Assembly (NCBI GenBank): GCA_031255955.1
Contig: JAIRRO010000104.1
Span: 1-22,342 of the forward strand
Origin: Oscillospiraceae bacterium
Lineage (GTDB): Bacteria; Bacillota; Clostridia; Oscillospirales; Oscillospiraceae
Length of the DNA: 22,342 nt
Reading direction: 5' to 3'
A program made the position numbers and the translations under genes. This document shows, in pieces, positions 15,808 through 22,342 of this stretch (position 1 is the stretch's first letter; the number at the start of each line of letters is the position of its first letter). Under the pieces are notes generated by a model. It had not been told where the DNA came from, ran no database searches, and saw only the letters and a list, made by a program, of their open reading frames with translations.

Positions 15808-15836
15808 ATTATACATTACTGCCGCGCGAATGTCAA
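15808..15836 (-). promoter_or_regulatory. Perfect-consensus SigA promoter for the hybrid kinase
   Basis: On the minus strand TTGACA (15836-15831) and TATAAT (15813-15808) are separated by exactly 17 bases. The start would be near 15801, giving a leader of about 28 bases to the GTG. Perfect promoters are uncommon for sensor kinases, so the gene is either strongly expressed or held down by a regulator. Confidence 0.88.
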
Positions 15837-15850
15837 GATTGGGGGATTAT

Positions 15851-15909
15851 GCGTGGCTACGCGCGCCACGCAGGCGGCAGCGACACGCAGGGCGGTTTGA
15901 TAACCGCCC
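15851..15909. other. Two dyads between divergent kinase and dnaE promoters
   Basis: Two inverted repeats lie between the two promoters. The first is GCGTGGC (15851-15857) with GCCACGC (15865-15871). The second is GGGCGGTT (15890-15897) with AACCGCCC (15902-15909), 14 bases upstream of the dnaE -35 box. Neither is followed by a T-run in a useful orientation, so they look more like protein-binding sites than terminators. The remaining bases of this roughly 200-base gap hold only the two promoters and leaders. Confidence 0.45.
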
Positions 15910-15923
15910 CCACCCGCCCGCAA

Positions 15924-15952
15924 TTGACAACGTCCAACACTCCTGTTATGAT
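15924..15952 (+). promoter_or_regulatory. SigA promoter for dnaE-holB
   Basis: TTGACA (15924-15929), 17 bases, then TATGAT (15947-15952), eleven of twelve consensus bases. Transcription would start near 15959, about 24 bases before the dnaE TTG, with the SD AGGGGG in between. Confidence 0.85.
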
Positions 15953-15968
15953 AACCTCATCTAAACGC

Positions 15969-15985
15969 AGGGGGTGGCAAAATTG
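15969..15985 (+). promoter_or_regulatory. SD that fixes a TTG start for dnaE
   Basis: AGGGGG (15969-15974) is eight bases before TTG (15983-15985). The GTG at 15974 overlaps this SD and cannot be served by it. Starting at the TTG gives MSFAHLHVHSEYSLLDGA, the normal DnaE N-terminus. Confidence 0.75.
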
Positions 15986-18900
15986 TCGTTTGCGCATTTG
16001 CATGTTCACAGCGAATACAGTCTGCTTGACGGGGCGTGTCGCGTGCGGGACCTTGTGGCGCGCGCGTCGGCGCTGGGGCAGAGCGCTGTTGCCATCACCG
16101 ACCACGGCGTTATGTATGGCGCGGTGAAGTTCTATCAGGCGGCGCGCGCTGCCGGGCTGCGTCCGATTATCGGGTGCGAGGTGTATGTTGCGGCGCGGTC
16201 GCGGCGCGATATGGACTATGACATCGATTCCGAGCGCTTTCATCTGGTGCTGCTCTGCCGCAATGCCGAGGGGTATCGCAACCTCTGCCAGCTTGTTTCG
16301 CGGGCGTTTACAGAGGGTTTTTATATCAAGCCGCGCGTGGATATGGAGCTGCTGCGGGAATATTCCGCGGGGCTTATCGCGCTGTCAGCGTGCCTCTCCG
16401 GGAAAATCCCGCGCCTTATTCAGGCGGGCGATTACGAGGCGGCGCGAGCGGCGGCGATAGAGATGAGCAGCATCTATGGCGACGGGCATTTTTATCTTGA
16501 GCTGCAGGAGCATGGCATACCGGAGCAGCGCGCCGTCAACGCGGGGCTGCTGCGGATTCACGAGGAAACGGGTCTCCCGCTTGTCGTCACGAACGACGTT
16601 CACTATATAACGCGCGAGGACGCCGAAACGCAGGACATTTTGATGTGTATGCAGACAGGCAAGACGGTTGACGACCCCGACAGGCTGAAATTTAACACCA
16701 CGGATTCATATTTCAAATCCGAGGGCGAGATGCGCGCGCTGTTTCCCGAGTATCCCGAGGCGGCGGACAATACCATGAAAATCGCGGAGATGTGCGAGTT
16801 CGATTTTGAATTCGGGAAATACCACCTGCCGGAATTCAAGCTGCCGGAGGGCGAGACGGACGCCGCGAAATATCTGAAAACGCTGTGCCTTGAAGGCTTT
16901 GAGCGGCGCTATGGCAGCGAATCCGGGGCGCAGCGCAGCGCGGCTGAGCTTGATGAAATTCGCGAGCGGCTGTTTTATGAGCTTGATATGGTGGATAAAA
17001 TGGGCTTCACGGACTATTTTCTCATCGTGGCGGATTTTATCGGATATGCCAAGGGGCAGGGGATTCCCGTGGGTCCCGGTCGCGGCAGCGCGCCCGGCTC
17101 TGTCGCAAGCTTTTGTCTGGACATCACAACGGTCGACCCCATCAAATATAACCTCTATTTCGAGCGGTTTTTGAACCCCGAACGCGTGAGTATGCCCGAT
17201 ATTGACATCGATTTTTGCGAGCGCCGCCGCGGCGAGGTCATCGATTATGTCAAGCGCAAATACGGCGAGGATCGCGTGGCGCAGATTATCACATTTAATA
17301 CGCTGAAGGCGAAAAACGCCGTTCGGAACGTCTCAAAGGCGCTGGGACTCACCTTCGCGGAGGAAAACGAGCTGGCGCGCGAGATTCCGAATGTGCTGGG
17401 TATTAAGCTGCGCGACGCGCTGGATTCCCCGCTGGGTAAAAAGCTCCGCGATATGTATGACCGCGACGAGCGCATAAAAAAGGTCATTGATACGGCGATG
17501 GCGCTTGAGGATATGCCCAAGGATTCCGGCACACACGCCGCGGGCGTTGTAATCACCAAGCGTCCCGTGCTGGAATATGTCCCGCTCGCGCTCTCCAAAA
17601 AGGACGATTCCATTGCGACGCAATACACAATGACGACGCTTGAGGAGCTTGGACTGCTGAAAATGGATTTTCTCGGTCTGCGAAACCTCACGATTATCGA
17701 TGACGCGGTGCGCGCCATACGCCGAAGCGAGCCCGATTTTGATATTGATAAAATCCCGGAGGACGACGCCGAAACGTATGAAATGCTCTCGCAGGGGAAA
17801 ACACTCGGCGTGTTTCAGCTGGAATCGTCGGGTATGACGGGCGTGTGCGTCGGTCTGCGCCCCAAGAGCATTGCGGATATAATGTCAATCATCGCAATTT
17901 ATCGCCCGGGACCCATGGCGGGAATTCCGCGCTTTTTGGAGAACAGCCGCAACCCGAAAAAGACGACATACAAGCATCCCTTGCTCGAGCCGATTCTTGC
18001 CGAAACCCACGGCTGCATTATGTATCAAGAACACGTGCTGGAGATTTTGCGGACGCTCGCCGGATTTTCCGTCGGGCAGGCGGATATGATTCGCCGCGCG
18101 ATGAGCAAGAAGAAGCAGGCGGAGATTGAGCGCGAAAAGCAGGCGTTTATCCATGGTGACCCCACGCGCGGCATCCCCGGCGCGGTGGCGAACGGCGTAC
18201 CGGAGGAAACAGCCGCCTCTGTATACGACGAGATTATGGATTTTGCCAACTATGGCTTTAACAAGCCGCACGCCGTCTGCTACGCAATGATTTCTTATCA
18301 AACGGCATACCTGAAGCGCCATTACCCGCGCGAATATATGGCGGCGCTGATGTCCGCCGCGTTGCAATTTACCGAAAAGCTTGCGGAATACGGCGCGGAA
18401 TGCCGCGATATGGGCATCGAGCTACTGCCGCCGGACGTGAACGCCTCGATGGCTGATTTCTCTGTGGAGGGTGAAAATATCCGCTATGGGCTGGTCGCGG
18501 CGAAGAATATCGGGCGCGGTTTTATTGCCTCTCTCGTGGAGGAACGCGTGAAAAACGGCAGCTTTTCCGGACTTGAGCAGCTCGCGCGGCGTCTGCACGG
18601 TACAGACGCCAATAAACGCGCGTTTGAAAGCCTGGTCAAATGCGGCGCGCTTGATTCCTTTGGACTGCGGCGCAGCCAGATGATGGCGATGATAGAGCCG
18701 ATAATGCGCGGCGTCAGCGACTCCGCGCGCCGCAATCTGGAGGGGCAGCTCGATTTATTCGGCACGACGCCGGACGACGGCGCGGAAATCGTCTATCAAA
18801 TGCCGGCGCCCGATATACCGGAATACACCCCCGCGGAGATGATGAAGCTGGAGCGCGAGGTGACGGGGATGTATCTCTCCGGGCACCCGATAGACGCCTA

Positions 18901-19525
18901 TCGCGCTATGGCGCGCGAGCAGGGCGCCGTCGCCATCGGCGGTATACTCGACGCGTTTGCGCCCGAGGACGCGGAGGAGCTTGCCGCATCGGACAGCACG
19001 CCGCGATATCAGGACGGGCAGGAGGTGCTGATAATCGGCGTCATCACGCACGTGCGTATGAAATCCACGCGGAACAATTCGCAGATGGCGTATGTCACCA
19101 TCGACGACGGCTCCGGCACAATGGAGCTGCTGGCTTTCGCCCGTGTGCTTGCTCAAAGCGGCGGGTATCTCACGCCCGGCTCTGTGATTCTTGCCTCCGG
19201 CAGAATATCGGCGCGGGAGGAAAAAGCGCCGCAGCTTATGGTGAACACGCTGCGCCCCGTGTCGGATATCGGCGGGGATGAGGACGAGGGCGAGCGCGCG
19301 AAAAGCACCCCCGCCGCGCGGCGGCTGTATGTAAAAATTCCGTCGGACTCGGATCCGCGTATGCGCCATATGACGCTGGTGCTGAATATGTTCCCCGGCA
19401 GGGACAAGCTGGTGCTGTATTATGAGGACACGCAAAAACGCGCCGGCGCAGCCTGCGTCATCCGCGACGAGCTGGTGCAGGAGCTGACGGAGGTTTTCGG
19501 GGGGGCGAATGTCGTTGTCAAATAG
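15983..19525 (+). CDS. dnaE: DNA polymerase III alpha subunit DnaE
   Basis: Replicative DNA polymerase of the C family; in Bacillota DnaE usually extends RNA primers before handing over to PolC. It has 1180 aa from the TTG at 15983, typical for DnaE. Domains: PHP (about 1-215) with HLHVHSEYSLLDG (H7 and H9), polymerase core with GPGRGSAPGS (about 364-373), catalytic D406 and D408 in PDIDIDF and D562 in LKMDFLGLRNL, tandem helix-hairpin-helix region (about 800-850), and an OB domain (about 1010-1095: EVLIIGVITHVRMK, YVTIDDGSGTMEL). No exonuclease insertion is present, so it is not PolC. Its own promoter lies upstream, and the final 17 bases overlap holB, tying two replisome subunits in one transcript. 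Confidence 0.97.
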   Translation: MSFAHLHVHSEYSLLDGACRVRDLVARASALGQSAVAITDHGVMYGAVKFYQAARAAGLRPIIGCEVYVAARSRRDMDYDIDSERFHLVLLCRNAEGYRNLCQLVSRAFTEGFYIKPRVDMELLREYSAGLIALSACLSGKIPRLIQAGDYEAARAAAIEMSSIYGDGHFYLELQEHGIPEQRAVNAGLLRIHEETGLPLVVTNDVHYITREDAETQDILMCMQTGKTVDDPDRLKFNTTDSYFKSEGEMRALFPEYPEAADNTMKIAEMCEFDFEFGKYHLPEFKLPEGETDAAKYLKTLCLEGFERRYGSESGAQRSAAELDEIRERLFYELDMVDKMGFTDYFLIVADFIGYAKGQGIPVGPGRGSAPGSVASFCLDITTVDPIKYNLYFERFLNPERVSMPDIDIDFCERRRGEVIDYVKRKYGEDRVAQIITFNTLKAKNAVRNVSKALGLTFAEENELAREIPNVLGIKLRDALDSPLGKKLRDMYDRDERIKKVIDTAMALEDMPKDSGTHAAGVVITKRPVLEYVPLALSKKDDSIATQYTMTTLEELGLLKMDFLGLRNLTIIDDAVRAIRRSEPDFDIDKIPEDDAETYEMLSQGKTLGVFQLESSGMTGVCVGLRPKSIADIMSIIAIYRPGPMAGIPRFLENSRNPKKTTYKHPLLEPILAETHGCIMYQEHVLEILRTLAGFSVGQADMIRRAMSKKKQAEIEREKQAFIHGDPTRGIPGAVANGVPEETAASVYDEIMDFANYGFNKPHAVCYAMISYQTAYLKRHYPREYMAALMSAALQFTEKLAEYGAECRDMGIELLPPDVNASMADFSVEGENIRYGLVAAKNIGRGFIASLVEERVKNGSFSGLEQLARRLHGTDANKRAFESLVKCGALDSFGLRRSQMMAMIEPIMRGVSDSARRNLEGQLDLFGTTPDDGAEIVYQMPAPDIPEYTPAEMMKLEREVTGMYLSGHPIDAYRAMAREQGAVAIGGILDAFAPEDAEELAASDSTPRYQDGQEVLIIGVITHVRMKSTRNNSQMAYVTIDDGSGTMELLAFARVLAQSGGYLTPGSVILASGRISAREEKAPQLMVNTLRPVSDIGGDEDEGERAKSTPAARRLYVKIPSDSDPRMRHMTLVLNMFPGRDKLVLYYEDTQKRAGAACVIRDELVQELTEVFGGANVVVK

Positions 19526-20279
19526 ACCGTTTCACGCTGTAATCGTTCGCGGCGGCGACGCCGAATCCGCCTTCACGCGCGAGATGCTGGCGCTGACGCT
19601 ATGCTCCGCCGAAGAAGCAAAGCGTCCCTGCGGCGAATGCCCGCATTGCAAAAAGGCGCGGCGCGGGATTCATCCCGACGTCACCGTCGTAAAGCGTCTG
19701 TACGACGATAACGGCAAGCTGAAGCGCACGATAGCCGTGGGACAGATCCGCGAGGCGCTGTTTGACGCCGTGGAGCTTCCGAATGAAGCCGCGCGGCGCG
19801 TTATTGTCATTGAGGAATCGGAAAAAATGCGCCGCGAAGCGCAAAACGCGCTGCTTAAAACGCTCGAAGAACCGCCGGAGCATCTCCGCTTCATCCTGCT
19901 AACGGACGCCCCCGGCGCGCTGCTTCCCACCGTGCGCTCGCGCTGCCGGATTATTGATTCCGGCATGCCGCCCGCCGCCCCGCCGGAGAGCGCGACGGAG
20001 CTGGCGGAGGCGTTTCTCGCCGCGGCTCGCGGCGGCGGTGCGCGTCTTATGGAGTTTTCCTTCACGCTTGATAAAATCGACCGCGCGGAGCTTCCGGCGT
20101 TTCTGGACGAGCTGCTGCGGGCAGCCTCCGCCGAACGACGCCGTGAGCTTGAAACGGGCGTCGCGCGCTTCCCCGCGGGCAGCCTTTCCGGGATAATCGA
20201 AGCGGCGCTGGAATGCCGCGCGTATCTGGAGCACAGCGTCGCGCTGACGCACATCTCCGCCCGCCTGTGCGGCGGATAG
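19509..20279 (+). CDS. holB: DNA polymerase III delta' subunit (HolB), short form
   Basis: Clamp-loader subunit related to DnaX. It has 256 aa, shorter than the usual 320-330, so the C-terminal collar domain is reduced. Visible: a zinc module with C32, C41, C44 and C47 (PCGECPHCKKA), HPDVTVV, VGQIREALFDAVELPNEAARRVIVI (in parts), EKMRREAQNALLKTLEEPP (104-123), FILLTDAP, and the SRC motif at 144-146 (TVRSRC). The P-loop position (VIVRGGDAESAFTRE) lacks GKT/S, in line with delta' not hydrolysing ATP. The ATG at 19509 overlaps dnaE by 17 bases; a run of seven Gs lies just upstream and may serve as SD. In B. subtilis holB sits near tmk, so direct linkage to dnaE is less common. Confidence 0.9.
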   Translation: MSLSNRPFHAVIVRGGDAESAFTREMLALTLCSAEEAKRPCGECPHCKKARRGIHPDVTVVKRLYDDNGKLKRTIAVGQIREALFDAVELPNEAARRVIVIEESEKMRREAQNALLKTLEEPPEHLRFILLTDAPGALLPTVRSRCRIIDSGMPPAAPPESATELAEAFLAAARGGGARLMEFSFTLDKIDRAELPAFLDELLRAASAERRRELETGVARFPAGSLSGIIEAALECRAYLEHSVALTHISARLCGG

Positions 20280-20295
20280 CGCGGGAGTGGGGATG

Positions 20296-20616
20296 ATGAA
20301 TTTGGAATCAAACAGAACTGAATACAAGCGCGCGCTTGACAAAGGCGACAAGCTTGAAAAGGCTGTTGTCTCATTCTTGAACTACAATGGCGGCGGGGAG
20401 ATATTGATCGGCATCGCCGACGATGGAACAATCTGCGGAATTTCGGATTCGGATGGCGACCAGCGCAAAATTGCCGATAGGCTTGCTAATAATATCCGAC
20501 CGAAGATATTAGGCTTATTCGATGTTGTCGCGGAGAAAATCGAGGGCAAAGACATCATTCGCATCGTTGTATCAAGCGGAACGCAAAAGCCGTACTATAT
20601 CCGAAAAAAGGCATGA
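20296..20616 (+). CDS. AlbA_2/RecG-like ATP-binding regulator, N-terminal part
   Basis: N-terminal part of a Schlafen AlbA_2 domain protein, the type often labelled ATP-binding protein or RecG-like transcriptional regulator. Visible: LESNRTEYKRAL, KAVVSFLNYNGGGEILIGIADDGTI, and KPYYIRKK at the end. GGGAG (20283-20287) is eight bases before the ATG at 20296; ATG 20293 and GTG 20287 are other options. The frame stops at TGA (20614-20616) two codons after the run CGA-AAA-AAG, in the middle of the AlbA_2 domain. The following frame (-1) continues the family sequence without loss of a residue. It begins 16 bases after holB, so it may be read from the dnaE promoter. Base use is visibly more AT-rich than in the flanking genes. 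Either a programmed frameshift joins the parts or the gene is recently broken. Confidence 0.85.
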   Translation: MNLESNRTEYKRALDKGDKLEKAVVSFLNYNGGGEILIGIADDGTICGISDSDGDQRKIADRLANNIRPKILGLFDVVAEKIEGKDIIRIVVSSGTQKPYYIRKKA

Positions 20617-20648
20617 GCGAGGACGGATGTTTCATCCGCGTTGGCGCT
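20604..20648 (+). other. Slippery heptamer A-AAA-AAG with downstream stem-loop
   Basis: The zero frame reads CGA-AAA-AAG-GCA-TGA. The heptamer A AAA AAG (20604-20610) is in the correct phase for a -1 slip and is the sequence used by Escherichia coli dnaX. After the slip the frame reads GGC-ATG-AGC, giving IRKKGMSEDGCFIRVG, the expected family sequence. Downstream, CGGATG (20624-20629) pairs with CATCCG (20633-20638), and outer AGCG (20616-20619) can pair with CGCT (20645-20648), starting about five bases after the heptamer. ATGA at the stop also allows re-initiation of the second frame. Confidence 0.6.
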
Positions 20649-21698
20649 TCCGCGCAACCGATGACGGAAGCGATGATTGAGCGACTGATTGCCCGGCGGC
20701 AAGCGGTCACTCTGTCAACGATGCCCGCATCCAGACAAAACCTGACCTTTGAACAGCTCCACATTTATTACAACGAACACGGGCTGACCCTGAATGCACA
20801 ATTTGCCGATACCCTCGATTTGAAAAGCTCTGACGGAGCCTATAACTTCCTCGCATACCTTCTTTCCGACAGCAACGGAGCATCCATCAAGGTTGCAAGG
20901 TATGCCGGAACGGACAAGGTTGACCTCGTTGAAAACGAGGAATATGGATACCGGTGCCTGATAACAGCGGTATATCGCGTTTTGGACAAGCTGGAGGTTG
21001 AGAACAGAACATTTGCGAAAATCACCTCGCGGAATCGTTTGGAACGCAAGCTAATTAATGCGGTGGCTTTGCGCGAAGCGTTCGTCAACGCGGTAGTTCA
21101 CAATGACTACAATCTCGGTTGGCCGGTTGTTGAGTTTTTCTCAGACAGGGTTACGATAACCTCCACAGGCGGGTTGGTTGAAGGGTTGTCAACAGAAGAT
21201 TTTTTCAGCGGACGCTCCATGCTCCGCAATCGCGAGCTGATGCGTGTGTTCAAGGATGTTGAGCTTGTAGAAAGCTTAGGCTCCGGTATGCGCCGCATTC
21301 TCAACGCTTATGACCGCTCTGTCTTTGAGATAACGCCCGGATTTATCATTGCAACCTTCCCGTATGCGGAAGAATTTGAGCAGGATATGAGTGAAGTTGA
21401 CAAGAAAAATGAGCGAAGTTTGAGCGAAGTTGGCAAGAAAAATGAGCGAAGCTTGACCACAAAAAGAAGAGGCTCAAAAAAAATAATGAATGGCGTTTTT
21501 AACGATAGCGAGCTTAAAAGAATTCAGCCGATTCTCAATTATTTGACCACACATGAGACTATCACGCCGCAGGGCGTACGCAGCTTGACGGGTAAATCCG
21601 CAGCAACGGCGAGGCGCTATCTCATGCTGTTATGCGCCCGCGGGATTTTGGAATCGACAGGTAACACAAATTCAAAAACGTACAGCCGAAAGGCATAG
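20613..21698 (+). CDS. AlbA_2/RecG-like ATP-binding regulator, C-terminal part
   Basis: Continuation of the split gene in the -1 frame, 361 aa from the ATG at 20613 that overlaps the previous stop (ATGA). Residues 1-30 (MSEDGCFIRVGASAQPMTEAM) are the end of AlbA_2, so this frame does not start at a domain border. About 145-250 is the RecG-like C-terminal ATPase-type module (LREAFVNAVVHNDYN, VEFFSDRVTITSTGGL, LGSGMRRI). Residues 260-281 are two copies of an 11-residue unit. Residues 300-361 look like a winged helix (ILNYLTTHETITPQ, TGKSAATARRYLMLL). Together with the first part it would be about 467 aa, the usual length. These proteins are common on mobile and accessory DNA; targets are unknown. 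Confidence 0.87.
   Translation: MSEDGCFIRVGASAQPMTEAMIERLIARRQAVTLSTMPASRQNLTFEQLHIYYNEHGLTLNAQFADTLDLKSSDGAYNFLAYLLSDSNGASIKVARYAGTDKVDLVENEEYGYRCLITAVYRVLDKLEVENRTFAKITSRNRLERKLINAVALREAFVNAVVHNDYNLGWPVVEFFSDRVTITSTGGLVEGLSTEDFFSGRSMLRNRELMRVFKDVELVESLGSGMRRILNAYDRSVFEITPGFIIATFPYAEEFEQDMSEVDKKNERSLSEVGKKNERSLTTKRRGSKKIMNGVFNDSELKRIQPILNYLTTHETITPQGVRSLTGKSAATARRYLMLLCARGILESTGNTNSKTYSRKA
21390..21455 (+). repeat. In-frame 33-bp tandem repeat in the linker
   Basis: Two adjoining 33-base units, 21390-21422 and 21423-21455, differ at three bases. They encode SEVDKKNERSL and SEVGKKNERSL between the ATPase-type module and the winged helix. The near identity points to recent duplication by slippage. 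Confidence 0.9.
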
Positions 21699-21710
21699 GA
21701 GTGGATACCA

Positions 21711-21752
21711 ATGAACAAGCTGATCACCGATGAGCGGAAAGGCGAGTCTTAG
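21711..21752 (+). other. Tiny 13-codon reading frame with good SD
   Basis: AGGAG (21697-21701), overlapping the previous stop, is nine bases before an ATG that encodes MNKLITDERKGES and then stops. It looks like a normal downstream gene start cut short. It may be the remnant of a lost partner gene of the AlbA_2 protein, or chance. No terminator with a T-run was seen between 21699 and 21780. Confidence 0.25.
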
Positions 21753-21780
21753 CGGAGCGTGTGAGGACGAGGCGCCACCC

Positions 21781-22342
21781 TCACGCGAAGCGCACCGCCA
21801 CCACGGTGCCGCTTTCGCCGTCGCTGTGCATTTCGATTTTGGCGCCGTGCAGCATTGCGCCGTGCTTGACAATTGATAGCCCGAGTCCCGTTCCGGCGAC
21901 GGCGCCGCCGCGGCTTTTATCGACGCGGTAAAAGCGCTCGAATACCCTGTCCTGCTCGGCGGGCGGGATTCCGATGCCTGTGTCCTCCACGGTGAGCGTC
22001 GGCGCGCCGCGCGCTTTGTCGATGGTGACGGTGACGCGCCCGCCGTCCCTGTTGTATTTCACTGCGTTATCAATCAGATTAAACATAATCTCGCCGATTA
22101 CGTGCCGTATACCAATAAGCTCTGTCGCTTCGCCCGTTATGTCTATCATAATGCCGCGCTCCGAGGCTTTTTCACGGAGGGTGTCGGCGGCGTCGCGGGC
22201 AAGGGATAACAGCTCCACGCGCTCGCGCGCCTCGCTCTCTTTGCCTTCATCCAAGCGGGAGAGCATCATTATATCCCCGACAAGCGCGATAAGGCGCTGC
22301 GCCTCAGCATAAATGCTGCCGGCGAAGCGCGGCGCGTCCTCC
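21781..22342 (-). CDS. PhoR-like sensor histidine kinase, C-terminal part
   Basis: The gene runs off the window end, so only its last 186 codons or so are seen. The visible part starts at the end of the HisKA helix (EDAPRFAGSIYAEAQRLIAL, VGDIMMLSRLDEG, matching PhoR-type kinases, with the phosphorylated His just outside the window) and holds a complete HATPase: N-box EIMFNLIDNAVKYN, VEDTGIGIPPAEQDRVFERFYRVD (in parts), and GTGLGLSIVKH. The ending ESGTVVAVRF is typical. The 5' part, expected to carry membrane and sensor domains, and a partner response regulator would lie beyond 22342. It is convergent with the AlbA_2 gene. Confidence 0.93.
   Translation of the reverse strand, partial: EDAPRFAGSIYAEAQRLIALVGDIMMLSRLDEGKESEARERVELLSLARDAADTLREKASERGIMIDITGEATELIGIRHVIGEIMFNLIDNAVKYNRDGGRVTVTIDKARGAPTLTVEDTGIGIPPAEQDRVFERFYRVDKSRGGAVAGTGLGLSIVKHGAMLHGAKIEMHSDGESGTVVAVRFA

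Noticed and set aside
15974..15976. GTG as the dnaE start
   Set aside because: It overlaps the SD that serves the TTG at 15983, and would add three residues before the conserved DnaE N-terminus.
19670..20431. 253-codon minus-strand frame opposite holB and the AlbA_2 gene
   Set aside because: Ser/Arg-rich shadow spanning two real genes; no SD or motif.
1..22342. CRISPR array, tRNA/rRNA genes or insertion sequence
   Set aside because: No regularly spaced repeats, cloverleaf-like gene, transposase motif or terminal inverted repeats were noticed on reading both strands.

Overview
The window suggests a spore-forming, flagellated, GC-rich member of the Clostridia (Bacillota). This rests on the conserved sporulation/division run yabP-yabQ-divIC-yabR, a TepA-type ClpP-like protease, consensus SigA promoters, TTG/GTG starts with strong Shine-Dalgarno (SD) sequences, and a flagellin of clostridial type. 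No RNA gene, CRISPR array or insertion sequence was seen. Genus cannot be told from the sequence.

Left part, plus strand. A flagellin with a large alanine-rich insert (119-1570) ends at a strong hairpin terminator, whose tail also provides the -35 box of the next promoter. That promoter drives two overlapping metallopeptidase genes, an M18 aminopeptidase and a PepV-like M20 dipeptidase, probably a peptide-scavenging pair. A compound terminator follows. Its stem contains the SD of tepA, whose ATG comes directly after the T-run. Then come yabP, yabQ, divIC, yabR and a CbxX/SpoVK-type AAA+ ATPase. In Bacillus subtilis the block yabP-yabQ-divIC-yabR lies downstream of mfd. Here mfd is nearby but on the other strand.

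Middle part, minus strand. Transcription appears to start at a perfect consensus promoter (TTGACA, 17 nt, TATAAT) near 15.8 kb and to run through a membrane hybrid histidine kinase with two receiver domains, then mfd, cobS and a short cobU-like gene. It would end at a bidirectional terminator shared with the convergent AAA+ gene. That terminator carries a tandem duplication of its 3' arm.

Right part. A divergent SigA promoter drives dnaE (TTG start), which overlaps a short holB (delta'). Next comes an AT-richer gene for an AlbA_2/RecG-like ATP-binding regulator. It is split into two frames exactly at an A-AAA-AAG slippery heptamer, so it is either a programmed -1 frameshift or a one-base deletion. 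A minus-strand PhoR-like sensor kinase, cut by the window end, closes the window.

Most of the window is core chromosome. The places most worth following up are the slippery split gene, the alanine-rich flagellin insert, the SD hidden in the terminator before tepA, the P-loop-less CobU-like protein, and the divergent kinase/dnaE control region. I did not find a convincing undescribed multi-gene system such as a defence or secretion island.
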